Source of the DNA: Tamarix chinensis
Lineage: Eukaryota; Streptophyta; Magnoliopsida; Caryophyllales; Tamaricaceae
Direction of reading: 5' to 3'
DNA length: 64,000 nucleotides
NCBI GenBank assembly: GCA_030549775.1
Contig: CM060173.1
Coordinates: 35,910,110-35,974,109 of the forward strand
Positions 23,011 through 33,759 of the stretch are shown piece by piece (the stretch's first letter is position 1; each line of letters starts with the position of its first letter). Under the pieces are notes generated by a model that saw nothing but the letters and a program-made list of their open reading frames with translations, was not told the origin of the DNA and searched no databases. A program made the translations under genes and the position numbers.

Positions 23011-25099
23011 CTATGATGTAGAAACAAAGTTAATAAAAGCCTTAAAAACACTACCTTTAAAACCATACAACCAACTACGAGTAGTTATCAACCCTTTAAT
23101 ATTTTTAGGCAAGTACGAGCTTCTCCATTTATTTAAAACCCTACCTCCAATGCTAAAAGTTGATTCTGATGCAATAGTTGTAAGGGAAACACTTAAAATA
23201 TCCCTAGCTAGATGTGCAAGCTCTCTATATTGAGGCTCGTTATCTCTCCAAAAGTCAAGAATGTTCAACTTGATTTTTCGGTCCATTCTTGGATCATCTA
23301 GATACTTATCCAGCTTTGTCTTTTCATTATAAGTGTATGCAGTCTCATTTTCATAAAAACCCTAAAAATTACAAAAGCAAATGGATATATATATATAATA
23401 AATCAAGAATGATAAAAAAAAAGTTATATATAACAGTCAGTTGAATATAAATATAATAACAAATCAAAATCAAAGGAAAGGCATAAAAGATTAAGGGAAA
23501 GTGAGAAATGTAAACTTACAACAAAGATATCAAATTTGTGCTTGCAAGTAGAACCAAGGGTGTTAGTGTCTGATGTTGATGATGTTCCACAAGAGCTATT
23601 GTAAGTACCTCCTCCATCATTAACTGAAGGATACTCCACTAGAAGCATCCCTAACTTAAACTGCATATCACTAACCTTCAAACATGCCCTTGTTCCATCC
23701 TAAAATAGTTTTTGATAGCAATACTTTAGAAAATCCAACCTACAACGAGGATCAAGAATTACAACAAAAGTAAATAATGTACCATATTCATTCCCATCTA
23801 AGTTGGCCTAATACTTATCAAATTTAATCTTTATTTCTATAGTCATTTTCCTTAACACTTCATCATCCCCCTTTATCAACTCATTTAAAAGCATTTAAAT
23901 CTTTCATACATTCTCAAAATAAAAATTTTCCATGGGATACTAACTACTAGAAAATAACTCGGTAATATCATAAAATGGTTCTAAGACATCACGAATTTTT
24001 TCAAGCATGTCCCACTCTTGAGGTCTAGGAAAATTCTTGTATAAGGGGTCAACAACCACCATCTCCTTAAATCCATTATGATAAATAATAGATCTATCAA
24101 TCATCAAATAAGTAGATTTCTACCTTGTGGGAACATCAAGCCATAATTCTTTAGTATTCGATATTTGAGCTAATTTCACACAATTTCAAAATGTAGTCTT
24201 CCTCAATTCTGACCACTTGATGTAGTTTACACTATCTCTAATCTTAACAACAATATCCTCAATTACTTTAAGCCCATCCTTAATAATGAGATTCAAAACA
24301 TGAGCACCACACCAAACATGTAAGTAAATGCCATCATGCAACAAAATTTTTTGATCATTTAGTGTATTTCTCAAACGATCTTGCATTCTATCATTGCTTG
24401 AGGCATTGTCCAATGTGATAGAGAAAATCTTATCCTCAATACCCTAGTCTTGAAGCAAACTTAACACTGAATTATGTAAGATTTGACCCGTATGTGGTGT
24501 TTCTATATGATGAAAATTCAGTACTCTACTATTCAACTTCCAATTAGCATCCACAAAATGAGTAGTCAAAAACATATATCCCTTAGTTTGACAAGAATTC
24601 CACATATCAGAAGTCAGAAAAATACAACCAAGGATGTTACGAAGATAGTTCTTAAGCTCAATTTTTAAGTTTGATTGCAATTTCAATATGTCTGATTTTG
24701 TAGTATTTCTACAAATGGTTCTAACTTGATTATTCAATTATGCATGAATTTCTTTGTTGCCTTCATGTTCAACCCAAAAGAATGCATACCTATGTTTGAT
24801 GATAGCCCTTGCTAATAGATCTTTGTAGATCTTTTGGTTATAAACATTAGATTCTACTTTCAAGTTTGTTGAAATGATGGATATTTATCAAGATGTCTTT
24901 TTAGATTTGTTGTTCCATAATGTGAACTAGCAATGAAAGAAGCCACCTTACAATGGCTGCAAAGTGCTCTCTCTTTTCCATCCTTAGTCTCGGTTCCTTT
25001 ATGTCTCAAAAATTCTTTCCAAACTAAGCTTATTTTCTTATCTATTTCTTGTAAATCAGGATTCGAAAGATTGCTAACATCATAATTTCCAGCTTCCAT
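23011..25099 (-). pseudogene. Ac-like hAT transposase with BED zinc finger, inactivated
   Basis: Starts at ATG 25099. A BED finger comes first (VWKEFLRHKG, CSHC, then HYGTTNLKRHLDKYP). Next is the RNase-H-fold part with LTSDMWNSCQTKGYMFLTTH and FVDANWKLNSRVLNFHHI, then ITLDNASSND and VWCGAHVLNLIIKDGLKVI. A central segment with LEPFYDITELFSSSYP and ILDPRCRLDFLKYC follows. The C-terminal dimerisation region reads ARDILSVSLTTIASESTFSI and RVLNKWRSSYLP (23286-23090). The order and content match plant RICESLEEPER/Daysleeper-type hAT proteins. Lesions: a frameshift near 24860, a TAA near 24740, TAG at 24444-24446, and further frame changes in 23300-24180. The residual protein could not be made whole, so the element is non-autonomous today. 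Confidence 0.88.
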
Positions 25100-25139
25100 A
25101 ACTACAATAAATTATTAGTATTTTATTAAGATAACCATG

Positions 25140-25620
25140 AAATTGCATACAATACATATAAATCAAATTTCCATCCTTAACCAGTTTTACTTATTTCCAA
25201 TCATCCTAAACAACCATAATCAAGGTCACTACTCATGTCAATCATTAAAATATATTAAGATCATCATTTGCTCAATTATTCATATTTGGACGCATTAGGT
25301 CAAAAATAACTAAAATACCCTTGAGGCCAAAATTAACAGATTATCATCCATTTAAAATACTAGGTATCATGAATACCATAAGAAAATTTTCGTAACTAAA
25401 AATAATACCATAAATACAGAATTAATATCTATCAAGTACAATACTAATTATAACAATAAAATTTTTATCTTTCAAAAATTACCAAAATACCCTTACTTGC
25501 TAATAACAGGTACCAAAATAAATTTTAAACAAACCAAACTCTTGCACATGCATCCATGCACACAGGGGAAAAAGGGGGCAACAGGGAGGTGTAGCTGTGT
25601 AGGTGTTGGTGGGACTTGGG
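25140..25620. mobile_element. Internally deleted LTR fragment related to solo LTR 2, inside the hAT element
   Basis: The order of motifs follows 12620-13600 of solo LTR 2: TTATTTCCAAT, CAATTATTCA.ATTTGG.CG, TTAGG.CAAAAAT, CAGATTA.CATCCATTTAAA, AAATAATACCA.AAATACAG, ATTACCAAAATACCCTTAC, then a CATGCA-rich start of a G-rich stretch (GGGGAAAAAGGGGGC). About 600 bp present in the full LTR between two of these blocks is missing. The borders are not defined. Confidence 0.65.
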
Positions 25621-26239
25621 TGGGTGATTTAATAGGCTAACATATGTTTGAGGAATACACAATCTACATGCTAATATTTAACAAGCTAACATGTAATCTG
25701 CAATTCTGCATGCTAAACATATATAAATAATAATCTGTCTGCATGCTAATGGCCTAAATATGTATGACCAGACCTAACATAATGACTTTTGCTGCTTCCA
25801 ACTCAAATTCAGTATGTGATTCACAATAAACAATTAAACAAGAACTAGTACATCCAAAACAAACCATCCCACAGGCCACAACCAAATGACCCTCAAGAAA
25901 ACAAACAAACAAACCATCCCCAAGAGAGGAGTTTCAACTTCAAAAACCAATACCCATCGAACACTTGTCTAAGAGTACAAGGGGACAAACAAAACTCATG
26001 AGAGAACGTTAGTAACAACAGAAAGAAACATTATATCATGAGCTAGGATTCAAAATCACTACTAATACAGTAATACTAAATCAACATCGTTCTTGTTAGG
26101 AGAAATAATAAACCCAATAGGCATTTTGATTGATTTCTACAATAAAGAGTTACCAAACAATGAAAAATTATACAACTGAGTAACCTCACCTCTAACCACT
26201 ATAGTAATGGTGATTGAAAATGTAATAGAGGAAAGTAGG

Positions 26240-26460
26240 AGATGGAATGGAAGTATGGAATGAAATGGAAGAAAATCAAAATAGGAGCAGATGGAAAAAG
26301 TCAAAACATGAGGAGATGGAATAGAAGTATGGAACGAAATGGAAAAGGTTGAAATAGGAGGAGATGGAATGGAAGTATGGAAGGAAATGGAAAAATTCGA
26401 AGTAGAGGAGGAGATGGAATGGAATTATGGAACGAAATGGAAAAGGTTGAAACAAAGGAG
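26240..26460. repeat. 49-bp minisatellite, purine-rich
   Basis: Units beginning GATGGAATGGAAGTATGGAA recur at 26241, 26315, 26363 and 26413, with a partial unit at 26290. It lies upstream of the hAT transposase start. Confidence 0.75.
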
Positions 26461-26821
26461 TTGGGAGCTGCCAAGCGGGGATTTGGATGGAAGTCTAGAC
26501 TCTAGAACGATATGCAGCACAGCATAAGTGAGTCGAAGCCGAAGGAGGGATCCAGGGAGGTATTGAGTACAGACCAGTGGAAGTGGTGACTAGTTTGGTT
26601 GTGGTTGTGGATGATAGGTTTTTTCCTGTTTGGTTTGAATCACACGATTCACACCAAAACAAAATGGGGTAGTGATGAGTGACCGGTGATGATGTAGTGT
26701 GATTGTGTGGGTGTGTGACAGTGTGAATGCGAGTGTGCGACCATAGTGTGAGGCTGTGACTTTTGAGCCTTAAGGCCCTTAACTGACTAACCAAATAGTA
26801 CAGAAGACTAGTAGTAAACTA

Positions 26822-26852
26822 GTATAGTAGTAGTAGTAGTAGTAGTAGTAGT
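26822..26852. repeat. (TAG)n microsatellite
   Basis: About ten consecutive AGT/TAG triplets. Confidence 0.9.
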
Positions 26853-28149
26853 GTAGCTATAGCTATATATGTGCGAGATGTTATGATGAGTGATATCTGA
26901 TATATTAGATTTAGAGGGAAAATAAAATATAGATATTGGGGGGGAAATAAGATTTAGGTGAAATATTAAAAAATATAAAGTTACTAGAAAATTAGAAATA
27001 TTTTAACTAATATATTATTATAGTTTATATAAAATTAAAGGACTTAGAAAAAATAATAAGTAAGTGAAACATTTAATAGGGGACAAAGTGTTAAAAAAAT
27101 ATTTAGTATTTAATGTATAAAAAATAAAATGAGTTAAAAATGAGACTTTTAAATAAAATTTAATCATTGTAAAATTTTGAGTTTATTTTCTCATAGAATT
27201 TAAATGTAATAATAATATATATAATGTTATTTTTAATTATAATTACCATTTGATTTAAAGATAAAAGTTATTTGTATTTTTAACCCTAATTAAAGTTTGA
27301 GACTAAATTATATGTGTAATTTATTCACAACATGTTGAACATTTACATCTTTATACTTTATAATACTAATTCCCTTTGACAATATTTGTTAGTTGGTATG
27401 TTAGTAATATTTTATAATAGTATATATATTTGTACTCATTTTAAAATTTTACGTTAATCATAGTTTTAGCATTTGTAATATGCTTTTTTACTTAATTGAT
27501 AATATCAAATTATCAATAAACTAGTAGTCCACCTTATATGTAAATTATATAATTTTTTAATTTATTTTAACTAAAGCAATATTTATTCATTTTGTTTTAA
27601 ATATCTACTCTCATTTTAGTGAAATTTCATTTCATAAATATTAAACTCATTATTTTTTACTCAATTAATTAAATATATTATTTTTGTTAAAACTTGTTTC
27701 TCTGTAAAATTGGCAGATCATTAAGAATAATTCATTGGATTTTCACAGTATCTTTCGCATGTGTGCTCTGAACTTGTTTTTTTTATTTATTGGATGATTA
27801 ATGATGTTGGAGCTTAAAAATAAATATTTATTGAAACTTGAAAGATAATATATCAATTTTTTTTCTAGAATTACCATATAATAAGTTAATTACTAATATA
27901 AAAGGGTAACTAAGTTATAATTTTATAAATTTACTTAAAAATGTGCATCTTCAACGGTAAGTTTTGTTTTGTAATTAAATTAATGACAAGTGAGATATTT
28001 ATAATAATTTAAACCAACTAAAATTGAGTTAACTCATTAAATAAATTATATTTCTAGTATTTATTTTGATGATGGTTTCTTTTATATATGAATATTTAAT
28101 ATTTTCATATTATAGATTGAATTTCCCTAATATAATAATATCTTAGTAT
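26853..28149. other. AT-rich hAT interior, nothing recognisable
   Basis: Very AT-rich; no open frame with domain signal, no structured repeat. Confidence 0.4.
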
Positions 28150-29350
28150 ATCATAGAATATATGACAACACATTACTAGAAATTGTGTGTGATGTGTTGG
28201 AGATGAGGCAAATATACAGGTATGAGAGGATGCATGAGTAAGCTATAATAGAAGGTATTTTTGACTTCATCCAAATAGTTTAGATTAGAAAATGAGTTCA
28301 TAATTATTCAAATGCAACACATGTGAGATATATCATGAAATTGTTAGATCATGGCTCATAGCAAAAGAATACAATTTTTTTATGACCTATTTTACAACCT
28401 ATGAAATTATTTGATATTTTAAAGCTTTATTAAATTTATAACCAACTAGGGATAATATTAGCTAGGCATAGTATTGAGCTAAAAGATCTAAAGGGAGTCA
28501 ATGATGAGTCATCATCATCAAGTTTTTAATGACAATAAATCTAGAACCTCACAATCCTCACTAAGAATATCAGATTAAGATTAATACTTCAAAGAATCAA
28601 AGGCTTGTAAGGAGTAGCTATTAACTAAAAATAGGTTGGTTGAGAAAGGTACGAATGGACCAATGTGTGAGATGTGTGAACAAGTAACTTAGACTTTGGT
28701 GCATGAGATTAATGATTACCCAATTTCCCAAGTGTTTTATTTAAATGATGATAATCCATAGTGAAGTTGTATGCTATAAAAAGAAAATAAATTTGATTGA
28801 GTCTATTTCATAATCTAACACTTAGATGACGAGATGTTAGAAATGACATGTACACTAATATGGGTTATTTGAATGAATTGAAATAGGAGGAGATCAAATG
28901 ACTCTACATTGATTCAGTGACCAAAGAATATTACTGAGGATACCATGCACTTCGTTCTAGAATATTATGCCATAATATCAAGAAATGAAATAATTAATAA
29001 AGGATGTGCATGGTCCACCATGTTGGCAATTATAAGAACGAAGGAAATTGATGATATGCATGTTGATGCAAATTGAACATGAACAATGCAGGAAATCATG
29101 AAAATTATAATTGTAATTTAAGGTGTAAAAGGCGATATATTGTCACTTATTAGCTATGTTGTGACCATAATAAATATCTAGCGACATATTTATAATATAG
29201 ATAATTGTCTTAAGATATTAGACATACAATATAGAATTTAGTGTGCTATGACGGAATATTGTTTTACTAAGTTAGGCATTGAGACAAATTCATTGGAAGT
29301 GGTGTAGGGTTTATAATCATAAGACAACTTTGATATTTCATTTTTCATAA
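28150..29350 (+). pseudogene. Heavily decayed retroelement-like region, possible gag knuckle
   Basis: Around 28665-28750 the plus strand reads C-E-M-C, then eight residues (with one stop) to H, then EINDYPISQVFYLND. This resembles the CX2C...HX4C zinc knuckle followed by P...Q..YMN found in Athila/Tat-type gypsy gag proteins, with the last Cys replaced. The surrounding sequence has a coding-like texture but no continuous frame. Identification is tentative. Confidence 0.25.
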
Positions 29351-29749
29351 AGTTATTGATGATTGTGATTTTCATTTATCACATATTTATTTATTTTTTA
29401 TTAAAAATTATTATTGAAAATGAAAAATAGTGACAATGTGACACTGAGAAATTAAAAAACCATAACAAAAGAAGCTAAAACCAAACTAATAGTAATAGGA
29501 TAAGGTCGTACTATTATGGCTTGGAAAAAACTCTCTTATTTTAAATTGTGATGACAGTGTGTTCAAAGAATTTATTAGTATTCTAAAAATGCTTAAAGTT
29601 AATTTTGTAAAAATTAAAAATAATTTTATTTTATTTTATTTCATACAAGTTCCGATTTTTATGTTCCAACTCATTCTCGATCATGATTCATACTGTTATA
29701 AATAATACCTAATTTGAGTTTTTTGATTTAACCCAAAATCTAGACCGAA

Positions 29750-30075
29750 ATAGATCCAAATTCGAAAAACTCGATAGATTTGACACTTAGTTGATCCAAT
29801 TAACACCCGACCCATATAGTGACCCGAACTCGAAACCAAACCTAACCCGAATTCTATAGACCCGAGTCAAACTTGAAATAGACCCGAACCCAAGAAATTC
29901 GAAGAATCTAGCATCAACCCGACCCAAATCATACCTGACTCGTCAATTAATCTGAATTGAATCCGAACCCGAACCAAAGCAACACCACTAGAAACACACC
30001 CGAACCCAAACCCGACTCGATTGTATAGTAAACAAAAGTTGATTAGACCCATGTCAACCCGACCCTAACCCGACC
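29750..30075. repeat. hAT subterminal repeats, right
   Basis: Degenerate ACCCGAACC and AACCCGACCC units next to the right terminal repeat, mirroring the field at 20990-21320 in position though not in strand. Confidence 0.6.
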
Positions 30076-30099
30076 CAAATGACATGTTTGCCACCTCTA

Positions 30100-30107
30100 G
30101 GTGTAGT
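30100..30107. repeat. hAT target site duplication, right copy (GGTGTAGT)
   Basis: Follows the TCTA end at 30099. It agrees with 20965-20972 at six of eight bases. Confidence 0.6.
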
Positions 30108-30790
30108 GATGTTGCTCGATGCTTGAGAGGCACAGGAAGAGGTGGTGGTTTGAACTTGTTGGCAAGGCATAAAATAGAGAACAACGATGACTGTGGCTGG
30201 TGTCAGCGGCGTGTAATGGTGTATGACGTAGAGAAGGAAAAAAAACCGGGGAGCAAGGCACGCCGGTGGATGAATAGATAGGGTGGTGGCGAGGTAAAGA
30301 TGAAAGGAGTCAGACAGGATTGAGGCACCACAGAACAGAAGAAGAGAGCATGGAGTATGGTCCGAGATGGCCAAAAGAGAAGAAAAAAAATGAAGGGATG
30401 AGTAAGAAGATGAGGAAGATGGAAAATAGAGTGCGATGGTCGAGATGGGGCTGGGCAGGCTGCACAAGAAGGAGAAAGGAGCAGAAGGTAGAAGAAAAAG
30501 AAAGGAAGGTGGCTGGGTTGCGTGTGGGGAAAAAGGAACTAGGCATGGTTGGTGGTGATGGAACGGGACTATGCAGAGGGCGAAGGTAGGAAGAAGGAAC
30601 CAGGCAAGGCTGGTGGTGATGGAATGAGATGGTGTAGAGGGCGAAGGGAGGAGTGTGTTTGGTCGAGGTTGACGGGGTTGGCAGGGCAAGCATGGGAAGA
30701 GAAAAGAGAACACACAGTTGATGGTTTGAGCTGGAATGAACTAATGATAAAAATTTTAAGTTATAATTAATTAATTGATTGATTGATAAT
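30108..30790. mobile_element. LTR-like GC-rich region, right half
   Basis: Purine-rich on the plus strand (GAAGAGG, GGTGGTG, GAAGAAGAGAG), continuing the region broken at 20972. It contains two copies of a roughly 65-bp unit around GGTGGTGATGGAA.GG (near 30550 and 30610). The long minus-strand frame here (Pro/Ser/His-rich) is low-complexity and not called. Confidence 0.4.
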
Positions 30791-30879
30791 TAAACAAATA
30801 ATATCAATTAATTTTTAAAGGTGATTAAACACTAAAACAATGTCCTACCCAATTAATATTTTATTATTACTATTGTGGA

Positions 30880-31440
30880 TCGATACCAATTCGAAAAAAA
30901 TAAGATCTAATTAAAATCAATTAGAACACACAAGAATTGAGAAGAGAAGAACACTCAAGAACACAGATTGGGGAAACATATGATCTTATTGATGTGAAGT
31001 AATTGTGATTACAAAGAATCAAATAAATTCTCACATAAATCACTCAATTCATCAAGGAATTACAAGAGAACTCAATAGGAGAAGAAGACGGTGTTCGCTC
31101 TTCGATTAGGGTTCTAATCGCATGGTATTTATACTATACGAAACTGTTATTAGCGAAAACCGAGGCGGAGCGAAAAAACAAAAAAAAACACGGACCGTGT
31201 TAATAAACACGGTACCCTTGTATTTATTTTCTATCTCTTGGCCTCTCACAGAAACAGAACACATTTTCCTGATGAAAAAATACGGATAGTGTTTCATAAA
31301 CACGGGCCCCCAGTGTTTCTTTCCAGCTTTGACAATCTTTAGTATTTTGGCCACAACTTCTTCATCTGACCTCCTATCGAGCTGATTCTTGATGCGTTGG
31401 AAAGATAACAGAAATATATGCAACTTTCATGTTCATCATA
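30880..31440 (-). mobile_element. LTR-like segment with promoter-type signals
   Basis: On the minus strand this reads like the end of an LTR: a CACGG-rich stretch, then GTATAAATACCATGCGATTAG (TATA-like, about 31125), a leader with AACCCTAATCG, a CAATAAGATC poly(A)-like signal, and a terminal TTGGTATCGATCC that resembles a tRNA-type PBS. A 7-bp inverted repeat AACACGG/CCGTGTT lies near 31187-31201. No TG...CA limits or target duplication could be fixed. Confidence 0.4.
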
Positions 31441-31574
31441 TTTCTAAATTCTAATTTATTCAAGGTAAAATATTCACATCTTTCCAGAACAGCTCACAGT
31501 TCTATTCCAAATTCCTCCGAAACACTTCACACACCAATCCAAGCTATTCTACACACCAAATACGAGTCACAAGC

Positions 31575-31690
31575 TCACAATTACCATTATCATCATCATC
31601 ATCATTATTATGATTATTATTACTACTATTATCATCATCTCTATTATTTTTATTACTACCCTTATTATTATTATTATTACTACTACCTCT
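31575..31690. repeat. Imperfect (ATT/ATC)n microsatellite
   Basis: A run of ATC, ATT and ACT triplets that creates a Tyr/His-rich open frame, not a gene. Confidence 0.85.
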
Positions 31691-31699
31691 CCTCTAAAT

Positions 31700-33009
31700 T
31701 TTAATATACTAGTACATATTATCAACATAAGTTTAATAAATATAGTAATATATACAATAATGGAATATCCAATAATAAAATAATTTTATAGTTAATTACA
31801 CATTAATAATTAAATTTTAAATTAAGGTATTTAAGTTAAGGTTTAAATAAACAGGAGAATACACTTCTGCCTTGGCTTTTCTAGCAAATTGCAACATTTA
31901 ATGTACGTGTTCGTCCCTATAAGGATCACTAGTATTATGATTAGGTCGATCTAACGGTTGAGTGGGAAATATAACTTTTTATAAGGAATCACAATTGACG
32001 GTGCTTATAGCCGGGTATGTTTCGTAAATCGAGGAGTTTTTTGATAAATATGAATACTAGTCAAAGGGAAAAGAACATCAAGGGAAATTTTTAGAGAAGA
32101 GATGAGATAGCATAAGTAAGAGAATTGTATTATAATTTTAAATATTTTTAAAATGATACAAGATCCTATATATATAAGAGTAAAATGATAGAAGAGGTAG
32201 AGAGAAAGATATTGCGTGATCAAGGACAAAAAATTACCATATCCTATGTAGAAAACTAACATGGTAAGGGATCGTGTAAACTACTGATGTAAGACTAAGG
32301 CGAGCATGGCTAAAAGCTTATTTGGGCCAAATCTCATCATATGAGTTAGCATTCGAGGGTCAGATAGTCCTAATTGAGAAAAAATCCATATCACTTATAA
32401 TTGTAGTATTAGTATCTATATTAATATATATTATTATTAGTAAATGATAATAATTTATTATTGTTATTAGTTATTTATAGTAATATTTTATTATTGGTAT
32501 TATTATTAATATAATCTAGAGATGATGATGATGATGATAATGATTAATCACTAATGCTAAATAATATTGTAGATTAATGGTTTAATTAATAAGTAATTAG
32601 GATAATTAGACTTTCACCATCAATGGTTATAATAATATAATATTATTAGTCATTAACAACATTAATTATTATTATTATTATTAGTTATTGATAATATTTT
32701 GTTTTAGTATTATGATATTAGTTTATTATTAATAATAATTATAAAAATAAAAATGTTGATTAATGAATTTATATTCAATTACACATGAAATTAATAGTAA
32801 AATGTTAATAGTTTAACTTTCAAAATTTAAAATGTAAAATAATTATTAATAAAATCTTATATGTCAAAAGTTATCATTATTCATCAATGTATTTTATTTG
32901 ATATAAATTACCAAATATTATTACTAATTTAGATAAATTTATATATAAGTAATATAGTACGATCAAATATTTTATTATTTTATTACTTTAGATTATATTC
33001 AAATTAGAC
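31700..33009. other. AT-rich intergenic sequence downstream of the formin gene
   Basis: No gene seen. ATT-rich simple repeats occur at 32420-32520 and 32640-32740. TTTATT runs near 32970-32995 are AATAAA on the minus strand and may serve as poly(A) signals for the formin transcript. Confidence 0.4.
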
Positions 33010-33759
33010 ATCAAGTAACCCAATTGCTTGGTACCTAAAACTGGTGCTGGCCTACGGCGGCAATTATTTGATCTGGGAAGCGCTAGTCAATACACAGTAC
33101 ACCGACAACTTGCTATTCAGAAAACAGATCGTTGAGGAAAGACGCTCAGAGTCCGCGGAATTTGCAAAAGGTTTGCCATTTCCCTCTGAATGGCCTTATT
33201 ACACACTATACAATTTGATCCGTATGCACTTCCATATGACAACTATTGAAGATATAGAGATTATCGCCCAAGACTTCATCTTTACACTGCGCCCATTTTT
33301 GATAATGTTACTTCACAACTTGCCTGATCGATCTGACTGAATTTTCTGCACGGTTTTGCGTCCATCTTTACCTACCTGAACACGGTGCTGCTGCCAGTAA
33401 GCCCGAAATAGACCTGGGAATCAGCAAGATTTCGACAGTGGGTGGTAGCCGCGATAAAAATACAAAAACTCATTCATTACAGGACAATGCGACGCATCAC
33501 ATACGAGAGCCGTTTTGACAGCAATTATGTGGGTCAAAACAACATCTGTCCCAATGAAGACATCAGCAGTCAGCAGCTAAAAGCAATGACTTCTTCAATC
33601 TCGATTACTTGCTTCTTTCTGCGTGTAGTGAGGCAGTCGGAATTGAATGATGGAAGCAATCTAAAAGGAATACATACACATAAAATGTTGCGATTATATA
33701 CTTGAACCAAAATAAATTGTTCAACTATACCTATCAGGCCAATTTCATGGAGCTGAGCT
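33010..33759 (-). other. Probable 3' untranslated region of the formin gene
   Basis: Base composition rises abruptly from AT-rich to gene-like at about 33010 and stays so up to the formin stop codon at 33760. No conserved frame is visible on either strand. A short plus-strand frame at 33044-33340 has no domain. A 3' UTR of up to 750 nt is the simplest reading. Confidence 0.5.

Larger units (their letters stand above)
20973..30099 (-). mobile_element. hAT DNA transposon, 9.1 kb, with nested debris
   Basis: The left end TAGACCTGGCAAA (20973-20985) and the right end TTTGCCACCTCTA (30087-30099) form a 13-bp terminal inverted repeat with 11 matches. An 8-bp imperfect duplication (6/8) flanks it, as expected for hAT. 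Inside each end lies a 300-bp subterminal field of ACCCGAACC-type units (20990-21320 and 29750-30075). The Ac-like transposase on the minus strand (23011-25099) confirms the class. The element is about twice the usual size. The excess includes an LTR fragment (25140-25620), a 49-bp minisatellite (26240-26460) and a decayed region at 28150-29350 with a gag-like knuckle. Confidence 0.8.

Noticed and set aside
20990..30075. CCCTAA/AACCCGACCC-like units that look like interstitial telomere repeats
   Set aside because: Units are irregular (ACCCGAACC, ACTCTAACCC), not (CCCTAAA)n, and lie exactly beside the hAT terminal repeats, so they are subterminal transposon repeats.
30054..30713. 219-codon minus-strand frame rich in Pro, Ser and His
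   Set aside because: Runs through a purine-skewed LTR island and partly into hAT subterminal repeats; low complexity, overlapping frames on both strands, no domain.
33044..33340. 98-codon plus-strand frame
   Set aside because: Lies in the probable 3' untranslated region of the formin on the opposite strand; no recognisable domain or splice partners.
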